This document shows positions 25,993-34,532 of a stretch of DNA of 64,000 nucleotides, piece by piece (the first letter of the stretch is position 1; every line of letters starts with the position of its first letter). A program made the position numbers and the translations under genes. Source of the stretch: Actinomycetota bacterium (GTDB lineage: Bacteria; Actinomycetota; Actinomycetes; S36-B12); assembly GCA_016717115.1 (NCBI GenBank), contig JADKGE010000006.1:62001-126000 (forward strand). Direction: 5' to 3'. The notes beneath the pieces are model-generated. The model searched no databases. It was given only the letters and a program-made list of their open reading frames with translations, and was not told the DNA's origin.

Positions 25993-27438
25993 TCAGACGT
26001 TAGCCGCACATGAGCCCACGCGCAGCATGCACGTGGCGAAGCCCTGCCGTCGGCGCAGGGATGCCGGCCCTCGGCGGCTAGGGTCACTCCCGTGAGCGAC
26101 ATGCTGGAGACCCGACCGGCCTGGTTGAGCGACGACGATCTGCGCACCGCGCGCGAGCGCCTGCCGATCGTCTACGTGGACGCGGTTCCCGTGCGCACCG
26201 ATGGCAGCGGCCAGATCACGTCGATCGGCCTGCTGCTGCGAGCCATGCCCGACGGCAGCATCTCCCGAGCGGTCGTGTCGGGCCGGGTGCTGTACGGCGA
26301 ACGGGTGCGCGACGCGCTGCTGCGACATCTGGAGAAGGACCTTGGCGGAATGGCGCTGCCGCGGGTTCCGTCGTCTCCGCAGCCGTTCACGGTGGTCGAA
26401 TACTTCCCGAGCGCCGATGTCACCGGCTTCCACGACCCCCGCCAGCATGCCGTGGCGCTTGCGTACATCGTGCCCATCGACGGCGACTGCGTGCCGTCGC
26501 AGGACTCCCTCGACCTCGTGTGGGTGTCCCCGGAGCTCGCAACGTCCGAGGCGTTCGAGTCGGAGATGCCCGGCGGCCAGGGTCGCCTGGTGCGCATGGC
26601 GCTGGCGCACTGCGGCCTGCTGCCCTGACGACCGCCGAGGATCAGGAGCGCTGCGCGGCGCGAACGCCGGCGGCCGCTTCGCGATCTTCGCCATGACGGC
26701 CTCGGCCAGGTCGTCCCGTGCGAAAGCGGCGCGCATCTCCGCCAGCGATGAGTCCACGGCCTGCGACAGGTCCTGCACATCGGCCAGGAGCAGCTGGCCC
26801 TTGATGACGGCCACGGCGGTCGGAGCGCAGTTGTCCGCGACATCCCTCGCCCATGCCATGGCCAGGCCGATGACGTCGTCACTCACGTCGTTCACCAGGC
26901 CGAGCGCCTTCGCCTCCGCCGCATCCACCGTGCGGCCGGTGATCAGCAGGTCGGTCGCGGTGCCGAGTCCGACGAGGCGGGTCAGGAGCCACGCCGACCC
27001 GTACTCGGCGATGAGGCCCAGGCGGCTGAACGACGTGCTCAGTGTCGCCGTGGGGTGGGCGAACCGAGCATCGGCGCAGAGGGCGAGGACGAACCCGATG
27101 CCCGCGCACGGGCCGTTGATGGCCGTGGCGACCGGCGTACCGATGCGGAGCGCAGCCGTGGGCAGCGTGTCGATGTCCTGCCCGTCCAGGTAGCCGTCCA
27201 GGGCCTCGCGGCCCTCGGCGAGCACCGCAAGGTCGGCCCCCGAGCAGAAGCCCCGCCCGGCGCCGGTGACGACGATCGCCCGGACCGCGGGATCAGCGTC
27301 CGCACGGTGCAGTAGATCGGTGTAGACCTCGCCCATCCCGGGAACCAGCGCGTTGAGGCGGTCCGGGCGATTGAGGGTGACGACCGCGACCGAGTCGCGG
27401 ACGTCGTACAGGACAGTGTCGGTGGGGGCAGACGTCAT
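25993..27438 (-). CDS. Enoyl-CoA hydratase/isomerase family protein with abnormal 3' end
   Basis: Residues 1-258 are an ordinary hydratase of the crotonase family: NRPDRLNALVPGMGEVYTDL, the oxyanion-hole segment GRGFCSGADL, INGPCAGIGFVLALCADARF and LGLIAEYGSAWLLTRLVG. They end at AKIAKRPPAFA, where relatives stop. Here no stop follows and the frame runs on for about 220 residues, antisense through the DUF4916 gene to 25993. A stop in the next frame (TGA, plus 26642-26644) lies right at the expected end, so a one-base frameshift near 26645-26670 is likely. The true gene is probably about 26642-27438. ATG 27438 is the start, with an alternative GTG at 27447. Confidence 0.75.
   Translation of the reverse strand: MTSAPTDTVLYDVRDSVAVVTLNRPDRLNALVPGMGEVYTDLLHRADADPAVRAIVVTGAGRGFCSGADLAVLAEGREALDGYLDGQDIDTLPTAALRIGTPVATAINGPCAGIGFVLALCADARFAHPTATLSTSFSRLGLIAEYGSAWLLTRLVGLGTATDLLITGRTVDAAEAKALGLVNDVSDDVIGLAMAWARDVADNCAPTAVAVIKGQLLLADVQDLSQAVDSSLAEMRAAFARDDLAEAVMAKIAKRPPAFAPRSAPDPRRSSGQQAAVRQRHAHQATLAAGHLRLERLGRCELRGHPHEVEGVLRRHAVAVDGHDVRKRHGMLAGVVEAGDIGAREVFDHRERLRRRRNPRQRHSAKVLLQMSQQRVAHPFAVQHPARHDRSGDAAVGHGSQQQADRRDLAAAIGAHGNRVHVDDRQALARGAQIVVAQPGRSGLQHVAHGSDPSRRGPASLRRRQGFATCMLRVGSCAANV
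26092..26628 (+). CDS. DUF4916 / NUDIX-like family protein
   Basis: 178 residues starting with GTG (VSDMLETRPAWLSDDDL). The pattern LPIVYVDAVPVR, ITSIGLLLRAMPDGSI, VVSGRVLYGERVRDALLRHL matches actinobacterial DUF4916, a NUDIX-like fold. The canonical Nudix box (GX5EX7REUXEEXGU) is not intact, so hydrolase activity is doubtful. It is not in an operon. A long open frame from the enoyl-CoA hydratase gene runs antisense through its whole length; the DUF4916 reading is the one with family support. Confidence 0.8.
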   Translation: MSDMLETRPAWLSDDDLRTARERLPIVYVDAVPVRTDGSGQITSIGLLLRAMPDGSISRAVVSGRVLYGERVRDALLRHLEKDLGGMALPRVPSSPQPFTVVEYFPSADVTGFHDPRQHAVALAYIVPIDGDCVPSQDSLDLVWVSPELATSEAFESEMPGGQGRLVRMALAHCGLLP

Positions 27439-27477
27439 GATGCCCACTCTGGCACGACGCGGGGTGGCGACGGGCGG

Positions 27478-27951
27478 TCAGTTAGCCTTCGGAGCCTCAT
27501 AGGGGTCGATCCCCAGGATGGTCTCGTCCTCGGGGGTCAGGTCGCGTGGCGCGCCGTCGAACTGGTCGCGAAACGGATCGGCCTTCTCCGCGTTGTTCTC
27601 GTCGTCGAGGTAGGCGTTGTCATCGAGGTCCGCCGGATCGACCACGTGCATCGCGGCCTGCTCGGCGGTGACCCAGGGCGCTGGCGTGAGGCCGCCCGCA
27701 TGCATGGGATCGTCGCTGGCATCCTCGGCGTCCTCCATGGCGAGGACATCCTCGATGTCCTCCAGGGGGTACGGGAGGTCGTCCTGGCCCTCTCCGCCGC
27801 CGCCGTTCAGGGCGTTGTGCGTGGCCTCGGCCTCCATGATCATCGTCAGCCGCTCGGCCTGGTCGGCCGCGTCGCCCGCGGTGCCGAACCCGTGAACAGT
27901 GGCGCGTGCCACCTCCTGAGGTGATGCCGCACCGGCAACCTTCTCGCTCAT
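27478..27951 (-). CDS. Acidic protein of unknown function
   Basis: 157 residues, strongly acidic, with no membrane segment or signal peptide. A predicted helical part (about 10-45, AERLTMIMEAEATHNALNGG) is followed by a long disordered Asp/Glu-rich region (DIEDVLAMEDAEDASDDP, DPADLDDNAYLDDENNAEKA). The tail DLTPEDETILGIDPYEAP looks like a conserved end motif. I cannot name the family. The ATG at 27951 is chosen because GGAGGTGATC, fully complementary to the 16S rRNA 3' end, lies 7 bases upstream. That suggests high expression. It is divergent from the desaturase gene. Confidence 0.75.
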   Translation of the reverse strand: MSEKVAGAASPQEVARATVHGFGTAGDAADQAERLTMIMEAEATHNALNGGGGEGQDDLPYPLEDIEDVLAMEDAEDASDDPMHAGGLTPAPWVTAEQAAMHVVDPADLDDNAYLDDENNAEKADPFRDQFDGAPRDLTPEDETILGIDPYEAPKAN

Positions 27952-28088
27952 GCTGATCACCTCCATCTCGTTGTTCTCACCACCCACACTAACCTCGCGC
28001 GGGGGAGGAAGGGGCGAGTTGAAGGGGACGTAAGTACTTGACTTTTCGGGGTGATGGGTATTCGTCCGCGCTGTGGCAGTCTGTGCCA

Positions 28089-29033
28089 ATGACAGCCCTC
28101 GCAGACAGCGACTTCGACCAGCGACTCCTCGTCGATCTCCAGCCCGTGGTGGACCGCGAGCTCAACCGACATCTGAGCACCGCGCGCGAGTGGTTCCCGC
28201 ACGAGTACGTGCCGTGGAGCGTGGGGGAGGACTTCAGCGGGCCGCTGGACGGCCGCGAATGGACGCCCGACGAGCAGCGCTTCAGCGATGCCGCGCGCAC
28301 CAGCCTCATCGTGAACCTGCTCACCGAGGACAACCTGCCCAGCTACCACTACGAGATCGCCACCATCCTCGGCCGTGACGGAGCGTGGGGCCAGTGGGTC
28401 GGTCGCTGGACCGCGGAGGAGGGCCGGCACGCCACCGCCATCCGCGACTACCTGCTCGTCACGCGCTCCATCGACCCCGTCGCCATGGAGCGCGCGCGCA
28501 TGATCCACATGGAGGAGGGCTTCAAGGCGATCCACCCCGGGGTGCTGGCCGGCCTGTCCTACGTCTCGTTCCAGGAGCTCGCCACCCGGGTGTCGCATCG
28601 CAACACGGGGACCGCCACCGGCGATCCTGTGGCCGAGCAGCTCTTCGCCCGCATCGCGCTCGACGAGAACCTGCACATGCTGTTCTACCGCAACGTGATC
28701 GACGCTGCCTTCGACCTCGCACCCGACGAGACCATGGTCGCCGTCACCGCATCCGTACGGGACTTCGCGATGCCCGGTCACGGCATCGAGGGCTTCGGCC
28801 GCAAGGCCGTGGAGATCGCGGTGGCCGGGATCTACGACCTCCCGCAGCATCGCGAGGAGGTCGTCCTGCCCATCCTTCGCAAGTGGCGCGTCTTCGATCG
28901 CACCGACTTCGGTGCCGAGGGAGAGCAGGCCCGCGAGGAGCTCGCGGCGATCATGGCCGACATGGAGACCGCGGCGAACCGGTTCGAGGAGAAGCGCGAT
29001 GCGCTGCAGGCCCGGCTGGCCGCACGCGGCTAG
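28089..29033 (+). CDS. Acyl-ACP desaturase
   Basis: A soluble di-iron desaturase of 314 residues. It introduces a double bond into acyl-carrier-protein-bound fatty acid, as plant stearoyl-ACP desaturase and mycobacterial DesA proteins do. The iron ligands fit E-E-x-x-H-type motifs: TAEEGRHA (about 120) and DENLHM (about 205), together with upstream acidic residues in LTEDNLPSYHYE. Electrons would come from a ferredoxin/reductase not encoded here. The ATG at 28089 follows TTGACT at 28038-28043, a possible -35. The gene stands alone and converges with the DUF885 gene. Confidence 0.9.
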   Translation: MTALADSDFDQRLLVDLQPVVDRELNRHLSTAREWFPHEYVPWSVGEDFSGPLDGREWTPDEQRFSDAARTSLIVNLLTEDNLPSYHYEIATILGRDGAWGQWVGRWTAEEGRHATAIRDYLLVTRSIDPVAMERARMIHMEEGFKAIHPGVLAGLSYVSFQELATRVSHRNTGTATGDPVAEQLFARIALDENLHMLFYRNVIDAAFDLAPDETMVAVTASVRDFAMPGHGIEGFGRKAVEIAVAGIYDLPQHREEVVLPILRKWRVFDRTDFGAEGEQAREELAAIMADMETAANRFEEKRDALQARLAARG

Positions 29034-29045
29034 CGCCGCGCAGGG

Positions 29046-30731
29046 CTAGCGACTCTGTATCCAGGAGTCGACGACCTGGCCGAGCACGGCCAGGGGGAGT
29101 GCGCCCGATCCCAGCACCACGTCGTGGAACTCCTTGATGTCGAAGGCATCGCCGAGCGCCGCCTCGGCGCGGGCGCGCAGTAGCTGGATCTCCAGTCGGC
29201 CCGTCATGTACGACAGCGCCTGGCCCGGGTACGCGATGTAGCGGTCGATCTCCGCCTCGACGTCGATCGGTGCCACCGGCGTGTTCTGCAGCAGGTAGGC
29301 GACCGCCTGCTGCCGCGTCCAGCCGAAAGCGTGCATCCCGGTGTCCACGACGAGCCGCGATGCGCGCCATACGTCAGCCGACAACATCCCCATGCGCTGC
29401 AGCTGCGAGGAGTACAGCCCCATCTCGTCGGCGAGGCGCTCCGAGTACAGGCCCCACCCCTCCACGTAGGCGGTGAACAAGGAGACGCGCCGGAACATCG
29501 GGAGGTCGGGCAGCTCGAGCGCGACGGAGATCTGGAAGTGGTGCCCAGGCACGGCCTCGTGGTACGCGACGGACTCGAGGTCGAAGGACGTGCGCTCGGT
29601 CGGCTCATTCACGTTCGTGTAGTAGGTGCCCGGGCGCGAGCCGTCGAGTGCGGGCTGCATGTAGTAGGCGGGGGGCGCGCCCTCGGCCTCGAGCTCGGGG
29701 ATCGCCTCGAGGGCGCAGACGGCGACGGGAAGCCGGCCGAACCAGTCGACCGAAGCGGCCTCGGCTCTGCGAACGGTCTTCTCGGCGGCGTCGAGGATCT
29801 CCTGCGACGTCGACCAGCGCAGCGCCGGGTCGTTGTTGAGGTGCTCGAAGATCGCACGGACGTCGGTGAGGCCGAACAGCGTCGCGCCCAGCGCGGAGAA
29901 CTCCTCGTGGATCAGCGCCACCATGTCGAGGCCTACCTGGTGGAGCTCCTCCGGCGTCCGGTCGGTGGTCGTGTGCAGCCGCACCAGGCCGGCGTACCGG
30001 TCCAGCCCACCAGGCAGGTGCAGGAGTCCGACCTCGTCCCGGTCCCGTGCAGTGGGCAGCACGTCTGCCTCGAGGACGTCACGATGCCGGCGAAAGGCCG
30101 GCTTCACGACATCGTCGATCACGGCAGCGCACTGTGCCTTCCACTCCGTCGCGGCCGACCAGTCGGCCGGCGCCGCGAGGTCCAGCGGGCACGGCTCGGT
30201 GGCGAGGAACCGGTCGATCTGGTCGATGCTCATGGTGACGAGGTGCGCCACGGGCAGGAGTCCGGCGGTGCGTCCCGCCGTCAGGCGATCCTCGGCCTGC
30301 GCGAGGTAGCGCGGGATCTCTCGCAGCCGGACCAGGTAGGCAGCGGCCTGCTCGGCATTCGTCAGGACGATCATGCGAAGGAAGGCGAGAAGCGACGACG
30401 CCGGCGTTACCGGGAACGCCGTCGCCGTGTACTCGATCGCGCCCGCAGCCTGTGCTGCGTCGGCGTAGTGCGACTGGGTGATGATGAGGGAGACGGTGAT
30501 GGCGTCCTGCTGGGTCAGCGTGGCCGGGTCGATGGCCTCGGCCTCGGCCCGGAGCGCGGCCCGCTCGGCGCTCATCCGCTGCTCTGCCTCCACGGAGATG
30601 TCCGCCAGGAGCGCGTCGTACTCGCGGAACCCGAGGAGGGTGCCCTCGAGCGGCTCGGCGGAGAGGAGCTGGCGAAGCGCCCGCTCGGCCAGGTCGGCAA
30701 CCTGCGGGCTTGATGTCTGGTCCGTGGTCAT
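29046..30731 (-). CDS. DUF885 family (M2-like) metallopeptidase-related protein
   Basis: 561 residues. The zinc motif HEAVPGHHF (about 385) is the DUF885 form of HExxxGH, followed by LFTAYVEGWGLYSERLADEM, which carries the third, glutamate ligand in this clan. The N-terminal half is helical. Members are presumed peptidases; few are characterised. There is no signal peptide, so a cytoplasmic location is likely. The ATG at 30731 matches the family start. It is a single-gene unit, 50 bases from the divergent DUF2332 gene. Confidence 0.88.
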   Translation of the reverse strand: MTTDQTSSPQVADLAERALRQLLSAEPLEGTLLGFREYDALLADISVEAEQRMSAERAALRAEAEAIDPATLTQQDAITVSLIITQSHYADAAQAAGAIEYTATAFPVTPASSLLAFLRMIVLTNAEQAAAYLVRLREIPRYLAQAEDRLTAGRTAGLLPVAHLVTMSIDQIDRFLATEPCPLDLAAPADWSAATEWKAQCAAVIDDVVKPAFRRHRDVLEADVLPTARDRDEVGLLHLPGGLDRYAGLVRLHTTTDRTPEELHQVGLDMVALIHEEFSALGATLFGLTDVRAIFEHLNNDPALRWSTSQEILDAAEKTVRRAEAASVDWFGRLPVAVCALEAIPELEAEGAPPAYYMQPALDGSRPGTYYTNVNEPTERTSFDLESVAYHEAVPGHHFQISVALELPDLPMFRRVSLFTAYVEGWGLYSERLADEMGLYSSQLQRMGMLSADVWRASRLVVDTGMHAFGWTRQQAVAYLLQNTPVAPIDVEAEIDRYIAYPGQALSYMTGRLEIQLLRARAEAALGDAFDIKEFHDVVLGSGALPLAVLGQVVDSWIQSR

Positions 30732-30781
30732 GGCGACACGCTAGGACAGGTCGCCGCCTCCGACGAGGCTAGGGTGGCCAC

Positions 30782-31864
30782 GTGTCGGATTCCCCGAACG
30801 GCGCTGTGGTGCGACCGCGGGACGACGACGACGTCTCGGCAGCCGACGCGCTGCAATGGCAGGTCGAGTACGTCATCGGCGCCGGATCGCCGGTGTCCGC
30901 GCAGGTGCTCATCGCCGTTCGCGACGACGTCCTCGCGGGTGGACCCCTGGCCGAGATCATCCCCGCCCGCGCGCGCTTCGGCGACCTGATCGGCCTGCGC
31001 GTGATGTCGGCGCTCCATCGGCTGGCCCTGGAACGTCAGGCGCCGGGCGCGGCGATCTACCTGCCCACCCTCGGCGGATCGCCGCCGGCGACGCACGCCC
31101 AGGAGGGCACGTTCCGTCGAGAGGTCGTGACCGCTCTGGCGGACCACAAGGACACCCTGCGACGAAGCCTAACCCAGACTCCGCAGACCAACGAGACCGG
31201 ACGTGCGGCTCTGCTGCGGTGCGTGCTGTCACGCCTGCGTCCGGACACCCGAGTGCGCCTTCGCGAGATCGGCAGCTCGGCGGGCCTGAACCTGCGCGCC
31301 GATCACCTCCCTGGCATCCCCGAGCTCGAGTCCGGACCCATGCCGATCGTCATCGACCGGGTCGGCTGCGACGTGCATCCCCTCGATCCCACGTCGCACG
31401 AGGGGCGTGTCGCCCTCACCTCCTACATCTGGGTCGACGACCTCGAGCGCTTCGAGCGCCTGCGCCGGGCTCTCCAGGTAGCCGCCGACGTGCCGGCCGA
31501 GGTGGTGGACGCCGATGCCGCCGACTTCGTCGAGGCGCTCGACATCGTGGACGGGACCACCACCGTTCTGTGGCACAGCGCGATGTGGGTGTACCTGCCG
31601 CCTGAGCGCCGCCGACGCGTGCTTGCGGCCGTCCGCGCCCTCGGTGCCCGGGCCACGCCGTCGGCGCCCCTGGTGCATGCCTCCTGGGAATGGGCGCACG
31701 AACCCTACGAGGCCCACCACACCTTCCACCTGGTGGTGCGCCGCTGGTCGGGCTCGCCGGATGACGGCCGCCCAGTGGCACTCGCGCAGGGCAGCAGTCA
31801 CGGCAGGGCGGTGCTCCTGCCGGGCGGCGACGTGACCCTGCCCGGAGAGCCGCTGCCGGCATGA
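30782..31864 (+). CDS. DUF2332 family protein
   Basis: 360 residues. Typical DUF2332 blocks are ADALQWQVEYVIGAGSPVSA, QTNETGRAALLRCVLSRL, LREIGSSAGLNLRADHL (resembling a SAM-binding loop), and VLWHSAMWVYLPPERRRRVL. The family is widespread in actinobacteria and proteobacteria, is of unknown function, and has been suggested to be methyltransferase-like. It starts with GTG at 30782. The SpoIIAA-like gene follows 49 bases downstream on the same strand. Confidence 0.87.
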   Translation: MSDSPNGAVVRPRDDDDVSAADALQWQVEYVIGAGSPVSAQVLIAVRDDVLAGGPLAEIIPARARFGDLIGLRVMSALHRLALERQAPGAAIYLPTLGGSPPATHAQEGTFRREVVTALADHKDTLRRSLTQTPQTNETGRAALLRCVLSRLRPDTRVRLREIGSSAGLNLRADHLPGIPELESGPMPIVIDRVGCDVHPLDPTSHEGRVALTSYIWVDDLERFERLRRALQVAADVPAEVVDADAADFVEALDIVDGTTTVLWHSAMWVYLPPERRRRVLAAVRALGARATPSAPLVHASWEWAHEPYEAHHTFHLVVRRWSGSPDDGRPVALAQGSSHGRAVLLPGGDVTLPGEPLPA

Positions 31865-31913
31865 CACCACCGGACGGCTTCGGGATGATGTTCGCGACCG
31901 ATGGAGGGACATC

Positions 31914-32279
31914 ATGATCGAACTGCTGGCCGATCTTCCCGACAACGTCGTCGGCTTCACGGCTACCGGGGAGGTGACGGCTGCCGACTACACGACGGTT
32001 CTTGACCCGGCGATCAAAGCGGCCCTGACCGCAAACGAGCGCATCAGGGTGCTCTACGTCCTCGGCCCCGAATTCACCGGATACACCGGTGCTGCCATGT
32101 GGGAGGACGCCGCCGTCGGCACCGAGCACTTCTCACGATGGGAGCGCATCGCCGTGGTGACCGACACCGAGTGGGTACGGCACACGGTGAACGCCTTCGC
32201 GTGGATGATGCCGGCCCGCGTCAGGGTGTATTCGGACGCGGACCGTACTGACGCCGTCCAATGGATCTGCGCCCCGTGA
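31914..32279 (+). CDS. SpoIIAA-like STAS domain protein
   Basis: 121 residues with the SpoIIAA-like (COG/Pfam SpoIIAA-like) pattern: MIELLADLPDNVVGFTATGE, DYTTVLDPAIKAALTANERI, RVLYVLGPEFTGYTGAAMWE and RVYSDADRTDAVQWI. Such small STAS-fold proteins are widespread and their function is unclear; they lack the phosphorylatable Ser region of true anti-anti-sigma factors. The ATG is preceded by GGAGGG. Its stop overlaps the start of the following cyclase-family gene. Confidence 0.85.
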   Translation: MIELLADLPDNVVGFTATGEVTAADYTTVLDPAIKAALTANERIRVLYVLGPEFTGYTGAAMWEDAAVGTEHFSRWERIAVVTDTEWVRHTVNAFAWMMPARVRVYSDADRTDAVQWICAP

Positions 32280-32935
32280 CCCTGGTCGACCTGAGCCACG
32301 TCATCGAGCACGGGCTCGTCACCTACCCGGGGCTGCCTGCGCCGATGATCACGCCGCACCTGACACGTGACGACTCGCGCTCGGTGTATGCGCCTGGCAC
32401 GGAGTTCGCGATCGACAGCATCACGATGGTCGGGAACACCGGAACCTACATCGACAGTCCGTTCCATCGATACCCCGACGGTGCCGATCTCGCCGGGCTC
32501 GATCTCGCCCGTCTCGTCCACGTGCCGGCGGTGGTCGTCGACTGCCGCGGCACGGGCCGGCGCGGTATCGCCGCTCGCGACCTCGCCGAGGTGGACGTGC
32601 AGCACCGAGCCGTCCTGCTGCTCACCGGCTGGGACCGCCACTTCGCCACGAATCGCTACGGCATCGACGCCCCGTACCTCACCGAGGAGGGCGCCATGGC
32701 GCTTGCCGAGGCGGCGGCGGGTCTCGTGGGCATCGACTCGGTCAACATCGACGACGCGGTGCCCAACGGTCCACGCCCCGCGCACAGCGTGCTACTGGCC
32801 GCGGGCATACCCATCATCGAGCACCTGACCGGACTCGACCGGCTGCCGGCGACGGGATCGTTCTTCACTGCGCTGCCGCCCAGGATCCGTGGCTTCGGGA
32901 CGTTTCCCGTTCGGGCCTTCGCCGACGTGCCCTGA
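32276..32935 (+). CDS. Cyclase / kynurenine formamidase-like family protein
   Basis: About 219 residues with the cyclase-family layout: VDLSHVIEHGLVTYPGLPAP at the N-terminus, the metal-site region GNTGTYIDSPFHRYPDGADL and GIDSVNIDDAVPN. In the family consensus HxGTHxDxPxH the first and second His are metal ligands; here they are Asn and Tyr, while Asp and the last His remain. The enzyme may use another metal geometry or be inactive. The GTG at 32276 overlaps the upstream stop (GTGA); an in-frame ATG at 32261 is possible. It converges with gluQRS. Confidence 0.82.
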   Translation: MTLVDLSHVIEHGLVTYPGLPAPMITPHLTRDDSRSVYAPGTEFAIDSITMVGNTGTYIDSPFHRYPDGADLAGLDLARLVHVPAVVVDCRGTGRRGIAARDLAEVDVQHRAVLLLTGWDRHFATNRYGIDAPYLTEEGAMALAEAAAGLVGIDSVNIDDAVPNGPRPAHSVLLAAGIPIIEHLTGLDRLPATGSFFTALPPRIRGFGTFPVRAFADVP

Positions 32936-32941
32936 CCCACG

Positions 32942-33766
32942 TCAGTCTGGTTCGATCCCGAGGTCGAGAGCGATCGAGCGAGCCACCCGGCGCACCTCCG
33001 CGCGGGCCGGCGCCGTCCGCTCGAGCGGTCCGCTCGCCAGCCGTGACTTCGACAGTTTCGCGCCGTGCTCGTCGGTGACGAGTTGGTGGTGCCGGAAGGT
33101 GGCGCGCGCGACGTTGTCGGCCCCGATGAAGGGTGCCAGCCACCTTTGCACGGCCGTCGAGTCGCGCAGGTCGGCGCCACGGATCACGTCGGTGACGTCG
33201 AGGTCGCGATCCTGGATCACGGAGGCGAAGTGGTACGCAGGGTGGTCGTCGCGCCGCCACAGCACGACGTCGCCCATGGCGTGGGCGACCGCGACCGGCC
33301 GACCATCGACGACCACGCATGCGTCGACGGGTACCCGCGCACGCAGCGCGGCCTGCCCGGGCACGAGCGCTCTCCCGCCCTGCCAGCAATCGCTCACGCA
33401 GCCGCGCGATCCGGCGGCCCGAAGCGCGCTGCGGGAGCACGAGCACGCATAGACGGGTGCGTCCGGCCCGAGCGCAAGGAGCCGATCGAGTTCTGCCCGG
33501 AAGTACTCGTGCCTCGTGCGGAACGAGTAGTGGCGCTCGAAGTCGGCGCGATCGATCGGCCCGGCGTGCCATTCGATGCCGAGCCAGCCGAGCACGGCGA
33601 AGATGTCGTCGACGAACTCGGGACGGTAGCGCTCGGCGTCCATGTCGTCGATCCGCAGGGCCACGGAGCCGGCGGCGCGTTTCGCCGCCCATGAGACCAC
33701 CTGGAAGTTCACCGCGTTGCCCAGGTGCAGGTAGCCACTGGGCGTGGGGGCGATGCGCGTGATCAC
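32942..33766 (-). CDS. gluQRS: Glutamyl-Q tRNA(Asp) synthetase
   Basis: A 274-residue paralogue of the catalytic domain of glutamyl-tRNA synthetase. It attaches glutamate to queuosine in tRNA-Asp and lacks the anticodon-binding domain. HIGH-like PTPSGYLHLGNAVN, the zinc cysteines in YACSCSRSALRAAG and GCVSDC, and KLSKS in GAKLSKSRLAS are visible. The GTG at 33766 overlaps the stop of the acyltransferase gene (GTGA), so the two are translationally coupled, a link with no obvious functional logic. Confidence 0.93.
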   Translation of the reverse strand: MITRIAPTPSGYLHLGNAVNFQVVSWAAKRAAGSVALRIDDMDAERYRPEFVDDIFAVLGWLGIEWHAGPIDRADFERHYSFRTRHEYFRAELDRLLALGPDAPVYACSCSRSALRAAGSRGCVSDCWQGGRALVPGQAALRARVPVDACVVVDGRPVAVAHAMGDVVLWRRDDHPAYHFASVIQDRDLDVTDVIRGADLRDSTAVQRWLAPFIGADNVARATFRHHQLVTDEHGAKLSKSRLASGPLERTAPARAEVRRVARSIALDLGIEPD

Positions 33767-34485
33767 TGCCGGGCGGCGCGCTCGCGCTTGACGTCGGTCG
33801 CGTAGCGGTCGACGTACTCCTGCCCGCCGAGCCGCAGGAGCTCGTCGCGGACGATCGCGGCGATCTCGTCCGCCGTCATGGTGCGGGGGTCGATCGGCAG
33901 GCGCGCCGAGAGCCGGACGTCCACGAGCTTGCGGCCCCACCGGGTGCCGGGGTAGGTCGTGGATATGGCGTGGACCGGGACATCGGGATGCGCCTCGAGC
34001 AGGGGCAGCATCACCCGCTTGTGGAGTCGATGCAGCTGATGGGGGTCGGGCGACCGCGTGCCCTCGGGGTAGAGCCCGATCTTGCCGCCGTCCGCCAGCG
34101 TGCGCGCGGCCATGTCCATGGCCCAGCGGGTCGCCTCCGCATCGCCTCGCCGAAGGGGGATCTGGCCCATCAGCCGGAAGAAGATCGCCCCGCGCTTCTC
34201 GAACACCTCCACCTTGGTGAAGGCCGTGACCCGCCACCAGTGGCTCATCACGGCGACCACCGGATCCATGGCAGAGACGTGGTTGCCGATCAGCACGGCC
34301 GCTCCCGCCCCCACGTGTTCGGACCCCTGCGTGCGGACGTTCACGCGGAGCCGGAGCAGGCGCATGCCGGCGATCGTCGGCCAGTAGGTGCGGGCCCGCC
34401 CGGGGCGCCCGATGCGCACGCCGGGGTAGATCGAGCGTCCCACCGCCAGGGCGTCGTCGTAGCTGGGCGCGGCTGCCGAGTCCAT
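33763..34485 (-). CDS. Lysophospholipid acyltransferase (PlsC family)
   Basis: 240 residues. The acyltransferase motifs are NHVSAMD (HxxxxD, motif I), the GAIFFRLMGQIPLRRGDAEA region (motif II) and LYPEGTRSPD (motif III). These enzymes acylate lysophosphatidic acid or related lipids at the inner membrane. The ATG at 34485 (MDSAAAPSYDDAL) is preferred, with a GTG two codons upstream as alternative. It is separated by 47 bases from the end of the GGDEF-EAL gene and is coupled to gluQRS downstream. Confidence 0.87.
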   Translation of the reverse strand: MDSAAAPSYDDALAVGRSIYPGVRIGRPGRARTYWPTIAGMRLLRLRVNVRTQGSEHVGAGAAVLIGNHVSAMDPVVAVMSHWWRVTAFTKVEVFEKRGAIFFRLMGQIPLRRGDAEATRWAMDMAARTLADGGKIGLYPEGTRSPDPHQLHRLHKRVMLPLLEAHPDVPVHAISTTYPGTRWGRKLVDVRLSARLPIDPRTMTADEIAAIVRDELLRLGGQEYVDRYATDVKRERAARQ

Positions 34486-34532
34486 CGGCACATCATTGCT
34501 GGTGCCGGGGCGCGGGATGACCAGTGGGCTGC

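Noticed and set aside
28032..28039. AAGTACTT palindrome next to TTGACT upstream of the desaturase gene
   Set aside because: Eight bases is too short to call an operator and it does not match the fad-type sites.
29331..30713. Long plus-strand frame opposite the DUF885 gene
   Set aside because: Mirror frame of the DUF885 protein, repetitive Gly/Val/Arg/Glu sequence with no recognisable domain.
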